From positions 32,471,950-32,535,949 of the forward strand of contig OX424569.1 in assembly GCA_949152475.1 (NCBI GenBank): a stretch of DNA of 64,000 nucleotides. The letters run 5' to 3'. Positions 1-9,098 of this stretch are shown here, piece after piece. The translations under genes and the position numbers were made by a program. The notes beneath the pieces are model-generated. The model made no database searches. It had not been told where the DNA came from and saw only the letters and a list, made by a program, of their open reading frames with translations. This stretch comes from Terebella lapidaria (taxonomy: Eukaryota; Annelida; Polychaeta; Terebellida; Terebellidae). Each line of letters begins with the position of its first letter. Position 1 is the stretch's first letter.

Positions 1-592
1 AGTGTGTGTCCTCTCCCATCCGGAACTCGCCAGCGCTAAAGTTGGCAATCACCCGGTGGACCCGTAGGAAATTCATTCCAATTATCCCGGCCGCTCCGAT
101 ATCCGCCACGATCGCCTCTGTCAGATACACCTTGTCCCCAAGGGTAATAGGCAGATCGATGATGCCATGGATACGGATGCGGTTGTCTCCCGCTCCGTAG
201 AGCTTGTACGGTCCGGGATCTCGCAACTCAAGGTTGCGGAGTGCGGGCTCCTTCCTAAACGTTCCGGCGGCCACGAGGGTCACCTCCGAGCCTGAGTCTA
301 TGAGGAACCGGACCGGCTCCCGTCCGAAGGACAGGGGCAGGTACCAGCAGGGGTCCCTCACCAGCGCGCAGGTCGGGCGATACCTTTCGCACGCGCTGGG
401 CTCATCTACGGAGTCCTCGCCATCCGCCTCAGCCGCGGAGGAGCTAGACTGGTCTCCAAGGACTACTTCCGGAGAAGTCATATCCACTTGGGGTCCGTCC
501 TGCTCATCAGCGGGTGGGGCGGCATCGTTTGCCACCGAACAACTATCCCCGGACGCAGTGTTGGTCGCCACCACGTCCGGATCTAGTTTCCC
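1..592 (-). CDS. pol: Pol, N-terminal part: aspartic protease (partial, -1 frame from gag)
   Basis: This frame has no start codon of its own. It is one base back from gag, is open from the slippery site to the window edge, and runs off at position 1. After an acidic Ser/Asp/Glu-rich linker of ~75 residues comes FLIDSGSEVTLV, carrying the catalytic DSG of a retropepsin. About 65 residues further on is GIIGMNFLR, which matches the second conserved hydrophobic-Gly motif of retropepsins. The enzyme would cleave the polyprotein. Reverse transcriptase, RNase H and integrase should follow outside the window. Confidence 0.87.
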
Positions 593-2799
593 TGCCGCGG
601 GTTCCGATTCTGCTGTCCCGGAGGACCAGACCGGAAGGAATTCCTCCGTTGCGGGCCAGGGAGAGCTCCCTGGTATCCGCGCGACCGCAGGCGTTCCAAC
701 AACTCCGGACACTTCAGCCAAAAGTGTCCCTGCTTTCCGCAGAAGTAGCAGGGACGGTTCTGAGCTGGTCCGGAGGTGAACGCGCAACATTCTGCGGCTC
801 CCGGAGCTTCGAGCCCGGCGCAGTGCGCAATCATCTGCGCGGCGCCGAGGTCATATTCCTCTATGTCGCACTCGTCCGAAGGCGAGTGCGGCGCGGCGAC
901 CGGTGCCGCATGTGCGGGCGCCCCTGTAGAAGGTGCCGGCGCACTAACCCACTGCTGGGTAGGTTCCCTGGCGGGTTCCCGGACGACCGGGTCCTGCCAC
1001 GGGGTCACCTGCGATGCCTTGACCGGAGGAGGAGTCGCCACCTGCGCGGGCACAGCCGGGGCCGGAGCCGAGGCTGGAGGCAACTGTCTAGGACGGACAG
1101 CCATCTCAAGCGCAAGCGCGGAGTCTATCGCCTCCTCCATCGATCGCTTTTCATGGGTGGCCAGCCCGTACGCTAGGTGGTAAGGCTGGCCATCGATGAA
1201 CTGATCGATCAGCATCGTCTCGAACCGTCTGGAGTCCATGTCCGGAAAGGCTTTCCGGCCGAGTATGCGTAAGCCGTACGCATAGTCTGTCACGGACTCA
1301 GTCGGCTGGCGGATACGCGCCTTGAACTCTCGTTCAGACTGCCGCCGATTGGTCGTCGGCGGGAACAGCAGGCGAAGTTGACGAGCAACCTCGCCGAACG
1401 TCACTGTTCCTACCGGCAGACACGGCATCACGCGGAGAGCTTTCCCTTCCAGGCTCCCCGCGAGGACGTGTCCAGCCTCAGGCTGGGACCATCCTTCGTA
1501 CACGGCGGTACGCCATACCTGGAGCAAGTAGTCCTCCAAGTCGGCGTTATCACCGTTGAACCGTTTCCGCCACGAAGAGTGGTCGGGCCCGTCATCGCGT
1601 TTGTTACGCGCCCGACGTGCGGTCCCGGCTCCGGGGTCGTCCGTGTACTGCGGCAAGTTCCGCGCGCTTCCCACGCCTGCGGCGGAGTCTGCCGGAGCAA
1701 ACATCGACGCCGCGGACATAGGAGCAGGGAAGCTCACGTTTGCCGCCGGGATCATTCCCGCTGAAAACCCACTCTGGCTAGGTGCGGGCGGGGCTCCCAT
1801 CGAACCTACTGGGTAGGCTCCAGAAGGGGCGGCAAAGCTTGGGGCCGAAGCCGCCTGTTGCCACTGCCCGTCCGACACACTGTACGTGCCAGGGTAAGTC
1901 GACCACGCGGCTTGCGCTCCAACCGTCGGAACGGTCGACGCGGTCGCCAACGTGGTGCCTCCGAGCCGCGGGGCAGGCGCGGGTCCCATTGCGGGGGCCA
2001 CTGGCGCCTGCGGACTCGGCAGGACTTGGGGAGGGGCTACTGGCCCAGACATCCCCGGACTTAGGGTGACCGACGGGTCAACGCTCGAATGCAGCTGATT
2101 CCGCTTGAACAGTACAAGCGCCTCGGAAATCAGCCACCTCTCCCTCTCCGTCAAAGGCCCCGAGTTGCCTTGTGACAGCGGAGAAGGGGAGCGGTTCCGC
2201 CGGTCTGATCGTCCCTGATGGGGCGACCGGGCGCGGTCATAGCGCCCGAGGGGAGCCAGCTCACCAAGTGCGTCGGTGAGCTGATCCACCACACTGCCCG
2301 GTGCGGACCGACCAGAACCCATGCCAGAGGCCCGCGAGGGAGCCCACCCGGCCGGGTGCGGCATCTGGTAGGACTGGTCCGCTCGTCCAGAAGGACCCGC
2401 ATGCATCGGCGCTCGATTCCGGACGCTCGAAGGCGTCTTATGGAAGGGTGCCGATTGCCACGGATCTGTTCTGGGCGCGGGCGGGCGCGGCGTAGAGCCG
2501 TTGCCAGCTCCACCCACCGCGCCTAACACGTCAAGGTCCGGCCTTGACGGCAACTCCTGCTGCGGCCCCGCGGGGCCCGACTCTACGTCCGAAGACGGAG
2601 CCAGGGACGCCGGAGTCGTCTCCGCGGACGGGGTCTTGTCCACGGAGGTTTCCGCGCGTTCCTTCCGGCCGCCGGAGTCGTCCGGAGACGTCTCACGGGG
2701 GCTGTCGCGTGACCGGGTGTGGTCCGCGACACTTCCACCCTTATCCCTCCCCTTGGATTCATCGGCCTTATCTTTGGCCTTCTCTTTCGCTCTCGTCAT
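583..2799 (-). CDS. gag: Gag polyprotein of Ty3/gypsy-type retrotransposon
   Basis: A 738-codon open frame without internal stops. The first ~390 residues are rich in Pro, Ser, Gly and Ala with a charged Lys/Arg/Asp N-terminus. Residues ~400-570 form a helical domain resembling the Ty3/gypsy Retrotrans_gag family (an FNGD-type start, an EDYLLQVW segment and a LEGKALRVM segment). Residues ~684-697 form one CX2CX4HX4C zinc knuckle, expected to bind RNA. The tail is basic and Gln/Asn/Arg-rich. At 738 residues this is long for a gypsy gag (often 300-500); the excess is the low-complexity N-terminus. The start at 2799 is the first Met of the frame, about 115 bp after the LTR. The last sense codons form a frameshift heptamer leading into pol. 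Confidence 0.9.
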   Translation of the reverse strand: MTRAKEKAKDKADESKGRDKGGSVADHTRSRDSPRETSPDDSGGRKERAETSVDKTPSAETTPASLAPSSDVESGPAGPQQELPSRPDLDVLGAVGGAGNGSTPRPPAPRTDPWQSAPFHKTPSSVRNRAPMHAGPSGRADQSYQMPHPAGWAPSRASGMGSGRSAPGSVVDQLTDALGELAPLGRYDRARSPHQGRSDRRNRSPSPLSQGNSGPLTERERWLISEALVLFKRNQLHSSVDPSVTLSPGMSGPVAPPQVLPSPQAPVAPAMGPAPAPRLGGTTLATASTVPTVGAQAAWSTYPGTYSVSDGQWQQAASAPSFAAPSGAYPVGSMGAPPAPSQSGFSAGMIPAANVSFPAPMSAASMFAPADSAAGVGSARNLPQYTDDPGAGTARRARNKRDDGPDHSSWRKRFNGDNADLEDYLLQVWRTAVYEGWSQPEAGHVLAGSLEGKALRVMPCLPVGTVTFGEVARQLRLLFPPTTNRRQSEREFKARIRQPTESVTDYAYGLRILGRKAFPDMDSRRFETMLIDQFIDGQPYHLAYGLATHEKRSMEEAIDSALALEMAVRPRQLPPASAPAPAVPAQVATPPPVKASQVTPWQDPVVREPAREPTQQWVSAPAPSTGAPAHAAPVAAPHSPSDECDIEEYDLGAAQMIAHCAGLEAPGAAECCAFTSGPAQNRPCYFCGKQGHFWLKCPELLERLRSRGYQGALPGPQRRNSFRSGPPGQQNRNPRQGN
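586..592 (-). promoter_or_regulatory. Programmed -1 ribosomal frameshift site (GGGAAAC)
   Basis: The gag frame reads G-GGA-AAC and is followed directly by the gag stop TAG (585-583). GGGAAAC fits the XXXYYYZ rule for -1 slippage, and the frame entered after slipping is exactly the one that encodes the protease. I did not identify a downstream pseudoknot. Confidence 0.8.
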
Positions 2800-2892
2800 T
2801 TTTTTTCGAGACGTCCTTGAGGAGCGGGCGATCCCCAGGGACTAAGGAGGCGACAACACTGTGACGGTAGGCTGCGATGGAACACTGTCGGA

Positions 2893-2913
2893 CTGATCCT
2901 GGTCACGGCACCA
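2893..2913 (-). other. tRNA primer-binding site of the retrotransposon
   Basis: Minus-strand sequence TGGTGCCGTGACCAG starts one base inside the LTR edge. TGG complements the universal CCA end of tRNA, as required of a minus-strand primer site. I cannot name the primer tRNA without comparing it with this species' tRNA set. Confidence 0.65.
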
Positions 2914-2914
2914 A

Positions 2915-3524
2915 TGTAAAGTTATTGACTACCGTCCGCTCTTCGGGATCCTCGAGGATAGTCCTCTCTCATCCGAGTCCTTGCGGACGCGCATCCGCTA
3001 TTCCGGATCCTCGCGGCAGGGCCGCTCACCGGAGGTCGCGGCGGACACGGTAACTACTTCATCATTAACGGTAACCAGGTAACAGCCCACCCGACACTCC
3101 CAGGCCTACGGACACCGTTCAGAAACTGGTTCATCACCACGGTGTTAACTGGCGGGGCCTGGCGAGCCGCGGTCTGCCTCGGGGACGGAACCCCGTACAG
3201 TCCGACATGCTGGCCAGAGCCTCTGTCACATGTCCCGGGAAGGGAGAGAGCTGGCGATCCACAGGGCCGAAGGCCCCCGAGTCAGCAACTCGTCTCTCCC
3301 AGCCCGGGCCTCCCCACGGAAATCGTCCCCAGGGCTCTAGGAGCCCACTACTCAGACCCAGGGAACACAAAGCTCATGGCGAGCCTCGTGTGCGTCCTAG
3401 TCTCGATCTTGGACAATCCCCTCGAACGAGTCGCTTCCAGTGTATATATAATACACCACAAACTGTAGGACGCACGCGAGGTTAAATCGATCCATTGTTA
3501 TAGTTTACTGGAGCGTAAATTACA
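2915..3524 (-). repeat. 5' LTR of the retrotransposon
   Basis: On the plus strand the segment begins TGTAA and ends TTACA, the short inverted termini expected of an LTR. It abuts, with one base between, a TGG-initial primer-binding site at 2913. A TATA-rich stretch on the minus strand lies at about 3455-3441, so transcription would start near 3420 and run toward gag. The outer boundary at 3524 is inferred from the inverted termini only, because the 3' LTR needed for comparison is not in the window. Confidence 0.6.
3441..3455 (-). promoter_or_regulatory. TATA box of the LTR promoter
   Basis: An alternating TATATA run on the minus strand lies inside the LTR, about 70 bp from its upstream edge and about 640 bp upstream of the gag start. 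Position and composition fit the core promoter of the element. It is inferred from sequence only. Confidence 0.45.
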
Positions 3525-4304
3525 ATACGTCGCCGTGGCAACGCACGCTCGAACGGAGCATGTCAAAACAAGGCCAAGTACAGAAAGGCCACATAAATGG
3601 CTTTTATGTTTACAATCACCTGCCGCGTGCTTAGGGCAAAATCGCCACACAAGTGTCTGTCCATAGAATATAGTCCAGACTGACTGTGACTGTAAGGTGG
3701 GCGATAATAGGAGTAGAGTCTGGATGAGTTGCGTCAATAACACAGAAATTGCCACAATTTCTTTTTTTTTGGTGGTCATATCTGATTTCAAGATCATAAT
3801 GAAACTACGTTATTTAAATATGCTTCACTAAAACAAAAACACACACTTAAAAGCTGTTTGAAGGGAGAATCTTGCTTCCTTTTCCTAAAATTTATTGATG
3901 CGCCACCTATCGAATGGAAAAATTATATGGAAGTCCTACTGTCAAAATCAGCAGCTTACGACATGCGAGAAAAACCTGGAGTCAGCGCAAGATACCAACT
4001 CGCTAAGGGCTTAAAACGGCTCATGGTAAATACTCAAAATTATTCCAAAAACTGACACTGAAAATAGTCGAGTTGGAGACAATAAACAATGGATCTGTTC
4101 TTTTCTGAATGTATAACTCGAGATCCGCGCGAAAAAATTCACAGATATGCAGTTTAGCTTACTTTTAGTATGTACATTGTGAGTATATATGTCCAGTTGG
4201 AAAATAACAAGTAGATGTAAGAAAGAAACAACAATAACAAATATATATGTCCTTATCATGAAGAAATGTGTGTATTGTTGATAATACTGGCAATCAGACA
4301 ATGA
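3525..4304. other. Non-coding flank between retrotransposon and DNA transposon
   Basis: AT-rich sequence with only short chance open frames. I see no repeat edge or gene in it. If 3524 is the true LTR boundary, the 4-6 bases starting at 3525 should be the target duplication of the retrotransposon. Confidence 0.5.
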
Positions 4305-4415
4305 CAGTTCACTAGGGTGGTCCTTATAATAGGGTATTTTTTCAAAGTGTGATTTTCGAAGCTCTCACCCCTCAAAGTTGTTTGACTACCATTAACAACT
4401 CACCTGATAAAATAT

Positions 4416-4797
4416 TGTAACGGGTACGTATTTACAGTATTCCGAGTATTGCGGTAATTAGAAGGTACGTATAGTTTTTTTCACAGTTCGTATTTACTGA
4501 ACTCCCTGTGTCTGGCGTCCGCTATATAAGCAATCGCGGGAAAATATTCTGCGCATTCGCCATTTTTGATCAACAACAATCGACACTTGATCTATGTCTC
4601 GTTGTTGAATCTATATGATTTATATCTTCTGTATTTCACAGATCCGGACTTACAGCCATCACCGGATGTCACAGAACTTGTTAAATAAAGCTCTTTATTC
4701 TACATCAAGCGAGTCTTAGTTGTTCTGTGTGAGGACTCAGTAGTCGACCCCTACACGCAGTTATCTCGACTTACACTGAGAGAAATAAACTGTTACA
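4416..4797 (+). mobile_element. Solo LTR inserted in the hAT-like element
   Basis: The segment begins TGTAAC and ends GTTACA, perfect 6-bp inverted termini, and is flanked by ATAT on both sides (4412-4415 and 4798-4801). It carries TATATAAG at 4523-4530 and AATAAA at 4684-4689, spaced as a core promoter and polyadenylation signal should be in an LTR. No primer-binding site or internal region follows, so it is a solo LTR left by recombination between two LTRs. It is unrelated in sequence to the LTR at 2915-3524 apart from the terminal TGTAA. Confidence 0.82.
4523..4530 (+). promoter_or_regulatory. TATA box of the solo LTR
   Basis: TATATAAG lies about 110 bp into the solo LTR and about 155 bp before its AATAAA signal, the expected U3/R arrangement. 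Confidence 0.6.
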
Positions 4798-5382
4798 ATA
4801 TGAAGGTTTTATCACAACTTTTAGAGGTAGCTCAACACATTTGAAATATTGGTCAATGACTATTTGAGGACTTGCCGCACCGCGACACACGGCAAACATA
4901 TAGGATGATGATGTAATATCAATATCATCATAAATATGTAGAGGATAAAGATTTCTTTATGGCAGTGTTATTTTCAAGGAGATACGTATACATCCATGAA
5001 AATATCTAGATAGCAACATAACTACTAGCAGCATTGCCGCATTGTATGAAGTACAAGACTATCATGTCATATCGTCCTCGTAATATATTGGACAGTCATT
5101 TGACGTGCTTGATTATTTCTGGCATCAAGGAGATATTCATGCAACAAGAAAACTAACTCATCTACTCAGTGAGAGACAAAAACTGGGGATATACTACTAT
5201 ACTACTCTGACATGTGTCTATCACTGTTCAACATTCGAATCCGTTAACAGAATGGACTTCTTGCTGTTTGGGACCGACGCCGATGATCCTGAACAACTTG
5301 AAGCTGGTATTGCTTCTGCTCCTAATCTTCTGTGATATAAGTACTGTTCTTCGTTGAGATGCGACAATTAGTTATGCTGTCG

Positions 5383-6573
5383 TTATTGACATTCAGTCCT
5401 TTCACCACATTGAGTGCGTCTTGAAATCCTCTGTTGTGCCATGATTCTAGTCAGCCCTGAGACAGCCACTGGGAATATCAAGCACGTGAACAGATTTGGG
5501 TAGACAAACTCTGTCATGATCTCTGGTATTGAGTCTAGGTTTTCTGTGTTTTCTATTGACTTTCCCCATATCACATTTTGTAGCAACTGGAATAATAGGG
5601 TCGAAGAAAGTGAAGCCAATCAGCTCCTCACTGACATACCACAAGTGTCCAGCAAACTTGCTCAAAGCTGACTTGGATATGGATTGGTTGATCGTTTCAA
5701 TAATCACTCAGGTTGGATAAGACTGAGGTCACTTTGGGATGCGGAAATGGCACCATGAGCAGAAAACCACCCCTGACCATAGATTCTTGTTTTGAACTGA
5801 ACACAGATACCTAGAGGATGCCATCTGCCTCACGTGAGGTGAGCTTGAACTGGTCTCTGAACATGTATTTCTGGAGTGCATAGATACATGTAGCTTTTGC
5901 CATCCATCGGCTATGGAGTATGACACCTGGTTCCACTAATTGCACACCACAAGCAGGATTTCCACAAAGAAATATTATAATGAGCTCCAGCATCTCCCTG
6001 TAGTCATCTTTGGACTGACACGCTTGGAGCTGGGTCAGGTCAAAACCGGAACACTGGAAGTTTGACATCAGCTAGGGACCTTTTAATTTTTGTCATCATC
6101 AGCAGCAGTTTTGATTTGAAGGAGCGATGTATTCCCAGTGCCGCTGAAATCTTCTGTATATCAGCACATCTGGTCCTGAAGTTGGGTCCATGCAAGTGTC
6201 GTATGCACTTGCTAGAAACAGCTTCAGCCTATGATGATGGTATGCCAAGTACAGCAAATTGCAACTGAGCTTTCCCTCGAACAAAATACAAGCATCGCTT
6301 ATTTGAAACATGTTTGTGGAGGTGGTGTCGGAGCACATTGCTTTCACGTGGCCATCTTCTTGCCACTTCACCGGTAGCTACCTTCGGGAATCCCAACAGC
6401 TGGTAGATGTCCTCTCCTAACACAATTTTGCACTGGTAAATGATATATATTAGATTCTCCACCAAAGAAATCACCAAAATGATATATATTAGATTCTCCA
6501 CCAAAGAAATCACCAAGGAAAAGCGGACTACTGGCAAACTAAGCAATGTATGAGAAAAAAATATCTTGAACAA
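5383..6573 (-). pseudogene. Decayed transposon-encoded protein of an uncharacterised family
   Basis: Minus-strand fragments in order: a YQLLGFPK segment (near 6400), then MCSDTTSTN...LLYLAYHHHRLKLFL...PTSGPD (6371-6099), then HSRWMAKATCIYALQKYMFR (6068-5811), then HLWYVSEELIGFTFFDP (5707-5447). I recall this order of motifs from uncharacterised transposon-associated proteins that recur in cnidarian and other invertebrate genomes; that recollection has not been checked. Here the fragments lie in different frames with at least two frameshifts and several in-frame stops, so no intact protein can be made. The DTT...N motif followed by a Cys/His-type block recalls the RNase-H-like fold of hAT transposases, but that is inference. 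A 39-bp tandem duplication at 6441-6518 disrupts the N-terminal part. Confidence 0.68.
6441..6518. repeat. 39-bp tandem duplication
   Basis: Two essentially identical 39-bp copies begin at 6441 and 6480. They lie inside the decayed transposon coding region and add 13 codons in frame on the minus strand, visible as a duplicated VISLVENLIYII segment. Confidence 0.85.
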
Positions 6574-6852
6574 GAATAAATGTAAAGAAATGTATATTAA
6601 TTAAGATGTGCCATTGTTCATACTATTGGTATGAACCTCATGTCACAGACAAACAACCAAGTTACGATCTTGGCAACATGAAAATACAAAAACCTCCATG
6701 AAAAACAAATTCAGCATCTATTTTCTATTTACATTAACTCATAGTCATACAAGCAATGTGTCTAGTATGTTATATTAACCATTCCAACACATTGGTAGGG
6801 TGAGAGTGTTGAAAATAAAAAGTTGACAAATAAGGACCACCCTACAGTTCAC

Positions 6853-8587
6853 TATAGTTTTTAAACCGATAAAAATAGCTCCAGAGGGTCAATTGTAATA
6901 GCATTATTTGTTGATTCATGACTACTCGTTCATGAAGCGTACATCACTATTTCATGTAACTAGCTATACGAGACTGGCCTTCAATATGCTCGGGATGATA
7001 AAATACTATCAATGTATACCAAAGTGCAAGATACCAAAGTGCAAGATGACGTCTTGTCTCCGTATTACGTAAATCAAGAAGAGACCTTATTTTTTTTGCT
7101 GTGGTTTGTATATACATTACATTCAAGTATGTGAGATTCGGTTATAACAATAGATCTACACATGAGAAGTGTAATTTCTTAGATTTTATGTCGAATCTCT
7201 ATCAATTCCTAATTGGGTAACCCTGCGATTATCATCTGGTGAAATACCTACAGTATTAAAATCCGGTATTTATCCAGTGTTCAAAGGTCATGCAATATGT
7301 GTACACGTATTTGAACTATGTGTGATCTTATTTCGCTCGCAATCGACCTTCGGCTTCGTGTCTATTCCCAGTAAATTCTCAAATAACTAAAATTTGAGAT
7401 ATATCGGGGATTTTCACGTCTAGGGCCGGTTCCTTCGACAGGTGCTCTCTACAAAAGAGCCCCTGTGAATTCGTGGAAGATTTGACTTATAGGTGACAGC
7501 AATTTACTCGAAATATTTCGTTTGATACATGTACCTTATTTATCAAACCAGTGTTCGAAACATATTGAGTGTGGTACTGATAAAGGCCAAATGTCTAATC
7601 GTACATGTATCAATTATGGATAATTTATTAAAACTTATCTGATTCATTATCATTTATAGCTCGCTAATTAATATGCACAATTGCACATAGTGTCTTATCG
7701 TGGTGAAAAAATACGTGATTCGAGTACTACCGATAATATTTCCGAGCGGTCAAACGCAAACGTTTACTTTTATCCACAATTTGCACCATAAACTGAAGTA
7801 CATTTTTGTATATCGGTAGAACACAATTTTGTTCACATCTGCTCAAACTTCATTTTTCCCTGTAAATAAGTGATAATCATTGGAATTGAGTCGTGGTTTG
7901 GGTTCACTGCACAACGGTTATTTTTTTCGAGTGTGATTACATCTAAATTTTTCCTTTGATTGTTTTACTACTTTGCCTGTGCCATCAGTCATCAATACGA
8001 GGAACATTAATTTCAACACTCTCAACACGTCGATTCAAACATAAAATGTGTAAAGTAATTATTTGAGTAGTCTTGTTATTGCCTCTAAATTACGTATGAG
8101 AAATTTATCTATAAATCACCTATAGAGAAAGCCAAAGGTCGTGACATATCCACGGAATCTATTCTCGAGAAAAAAGTAACACACACACACACACACAAAA
8201 AACAGAATCAGTCTCCCATTCATAGACCCATGTGCAATAAAACATGCGATAATGATAATAACGGTTTGTTTGAATACCATCATTTACGTAAGAGTATGGT
8301 TTCTTATCAGTGAAGTGGCCAGACGGACATGCACGTGCAGAACCTCTCGTGTTATCAAACAGTCGTGTGCCATGGTTTTATTAAATGTGGAAAGTATTCG
8401 GTTTATGCACAGACTTGTCATAGTTACGTTAACAGACTTAAAGACATGGCGTTGCCGTTACATATATTAAACATTACATGTATGTCTTTTTTAACGTCTA
8501 CGTCTCCATGCCGAATGAAGATTGATGAATTGTGATGTGTGTACATTATGTTTTCCGTTCAAAATTCCATTTGCACGGAAGCGCAGT
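6853..8587. other. Non-coding AT-rich region
   Basis: No gene recognised. It contains a short tandem duplication of a 15-base unit near 7018-7047, an imperfect hairpin at 7440-7467 (11-bp stem with one mismatch) and a (CA)n microsatellite at about 8180-8199. Confidence 0.5.
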
Positions 8588-9098
8588 GCTGCCACATGAA
8601 AGAAGAAAAGCCGTTTTGATCATGAGTCGTTTTAACAAGGACCTAAATTGACATTAGGCCATGTTGTTTCTTTCTTTGTTTCCAGTCAACTTTTTTTTCG
8701 CAAAGTACCAGCCAGCCAGGAGAAAAAAAAACGAACACAAAAAAACCTTCATTCAGAAAGTAACTCATGCCAAAAATGTAAAATAAATAGTATTTGATCA
8801 TTTGCTAAACTATTAAGTACTTCCCAGATACAGAACTAAGATGAGAACAGCAAAACCGGCACCGTTCACGATCGTTATCGATGTTCAGTGTTTTGGGTGA
8901 TAATATTGTCTTGTTTTCTCAAAATAATTTGTTTTCTCAAAAATCAAAATTTTGTGTTGTTTTCTCAAAATAATTACAATTTTCACCCGCCAGCTGACGG
9001 GAAACAAAGAAAAAAGAACCTAACATGGCCTTAGTAGCCTAGCTCATTAAATCGACTTATTGTCTTAAATAGATGGAATTTTTTTCTCATGTGGCAGC
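8588..9098. mobile_element. Foldback (MITE-like) element with long inverted arms
   Basis: The left end begins GCTGCCACATGA and the right end closes with its reverse complement. The arms match imperfectly for about 110 bp (shared GGCCATGTT and CTTTGTTTCC blocks). The 511-bp element has no coding potential and shows no clear target duplication. The middle carries short AT-rich repeats containing TTGTTTTCTCAAAA (8910-8970). Confidence 0.7.

Larger units (their letters stand above)
1..3524 (-). mobile_element. LTR retrotransposon, Ty3/gypsy type, 5' part (LTR, leader, gag, start of pol)
   Basis: Read on the minus strand the order is LTR (3524-2915), primer-binding site (2913 downward), leader, gag (2799-583) and pol protease in the -1 frame (from about 592 to the window edge). 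Gag has a Retrotrans_gag-like central domain and one CCHC zinc knuckle; pol begins with a retroviral-type aspartic protease. This layout is typical of Ty3/gypsy elements. The rest of pol and the 3' LTR lie outside the window. The coding part is visibly GC-rich against AT-rich surroundings, and neither gag nor the visible pol frame has an internal stop, which suggests a fairly young insertion (inference). Confidence 0.88.
4313..6844 (-). mobile_element. hAT-like DNA transposon with 8-bp target duplication, decayed
   Basis: The left end starts TAGGGTGGTCCTTAT and the right end is its exact reverse complement (15 identical bases, then a weaker match of ~35 bp including a shared CTCTCACCC block). 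The element is flanked on both sides by CAGTTCAC (4305-4312 and 6845-6852), a perfect 8-bp target-site duplication. TAGGG-type termini and 8-bp duplications fit the hAT superfamily. The interior holds a broken minus-strand coding region (about 6573-5383) and a solo LTR inserted at 4416-4797. Without the solo LTR the element is about 2.15 kb. Confidence 0.87.

Noticed and set aside
776..1183. Plus-strand open frames opposite gag (also 204-779, 514-1176, 2501-2845)
   Set aside because: They are shadows of the GC-rich gag and pol frames on the other strand, with no recognisable protein features.
2915..3457. Alternative LTR edge at CCACA (3457)
   Set aside because: It would leave the TATA run within ~10 bases of the LTR start and almost no U3 region.
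4416..4755. Alternative right edge of the solo LTR at CCCCTACA (4755)
   Set aside because: The bases after it do not repeat the left flank, while the edge at 4797 gives perfect inverted termini and an ATAT duplication.
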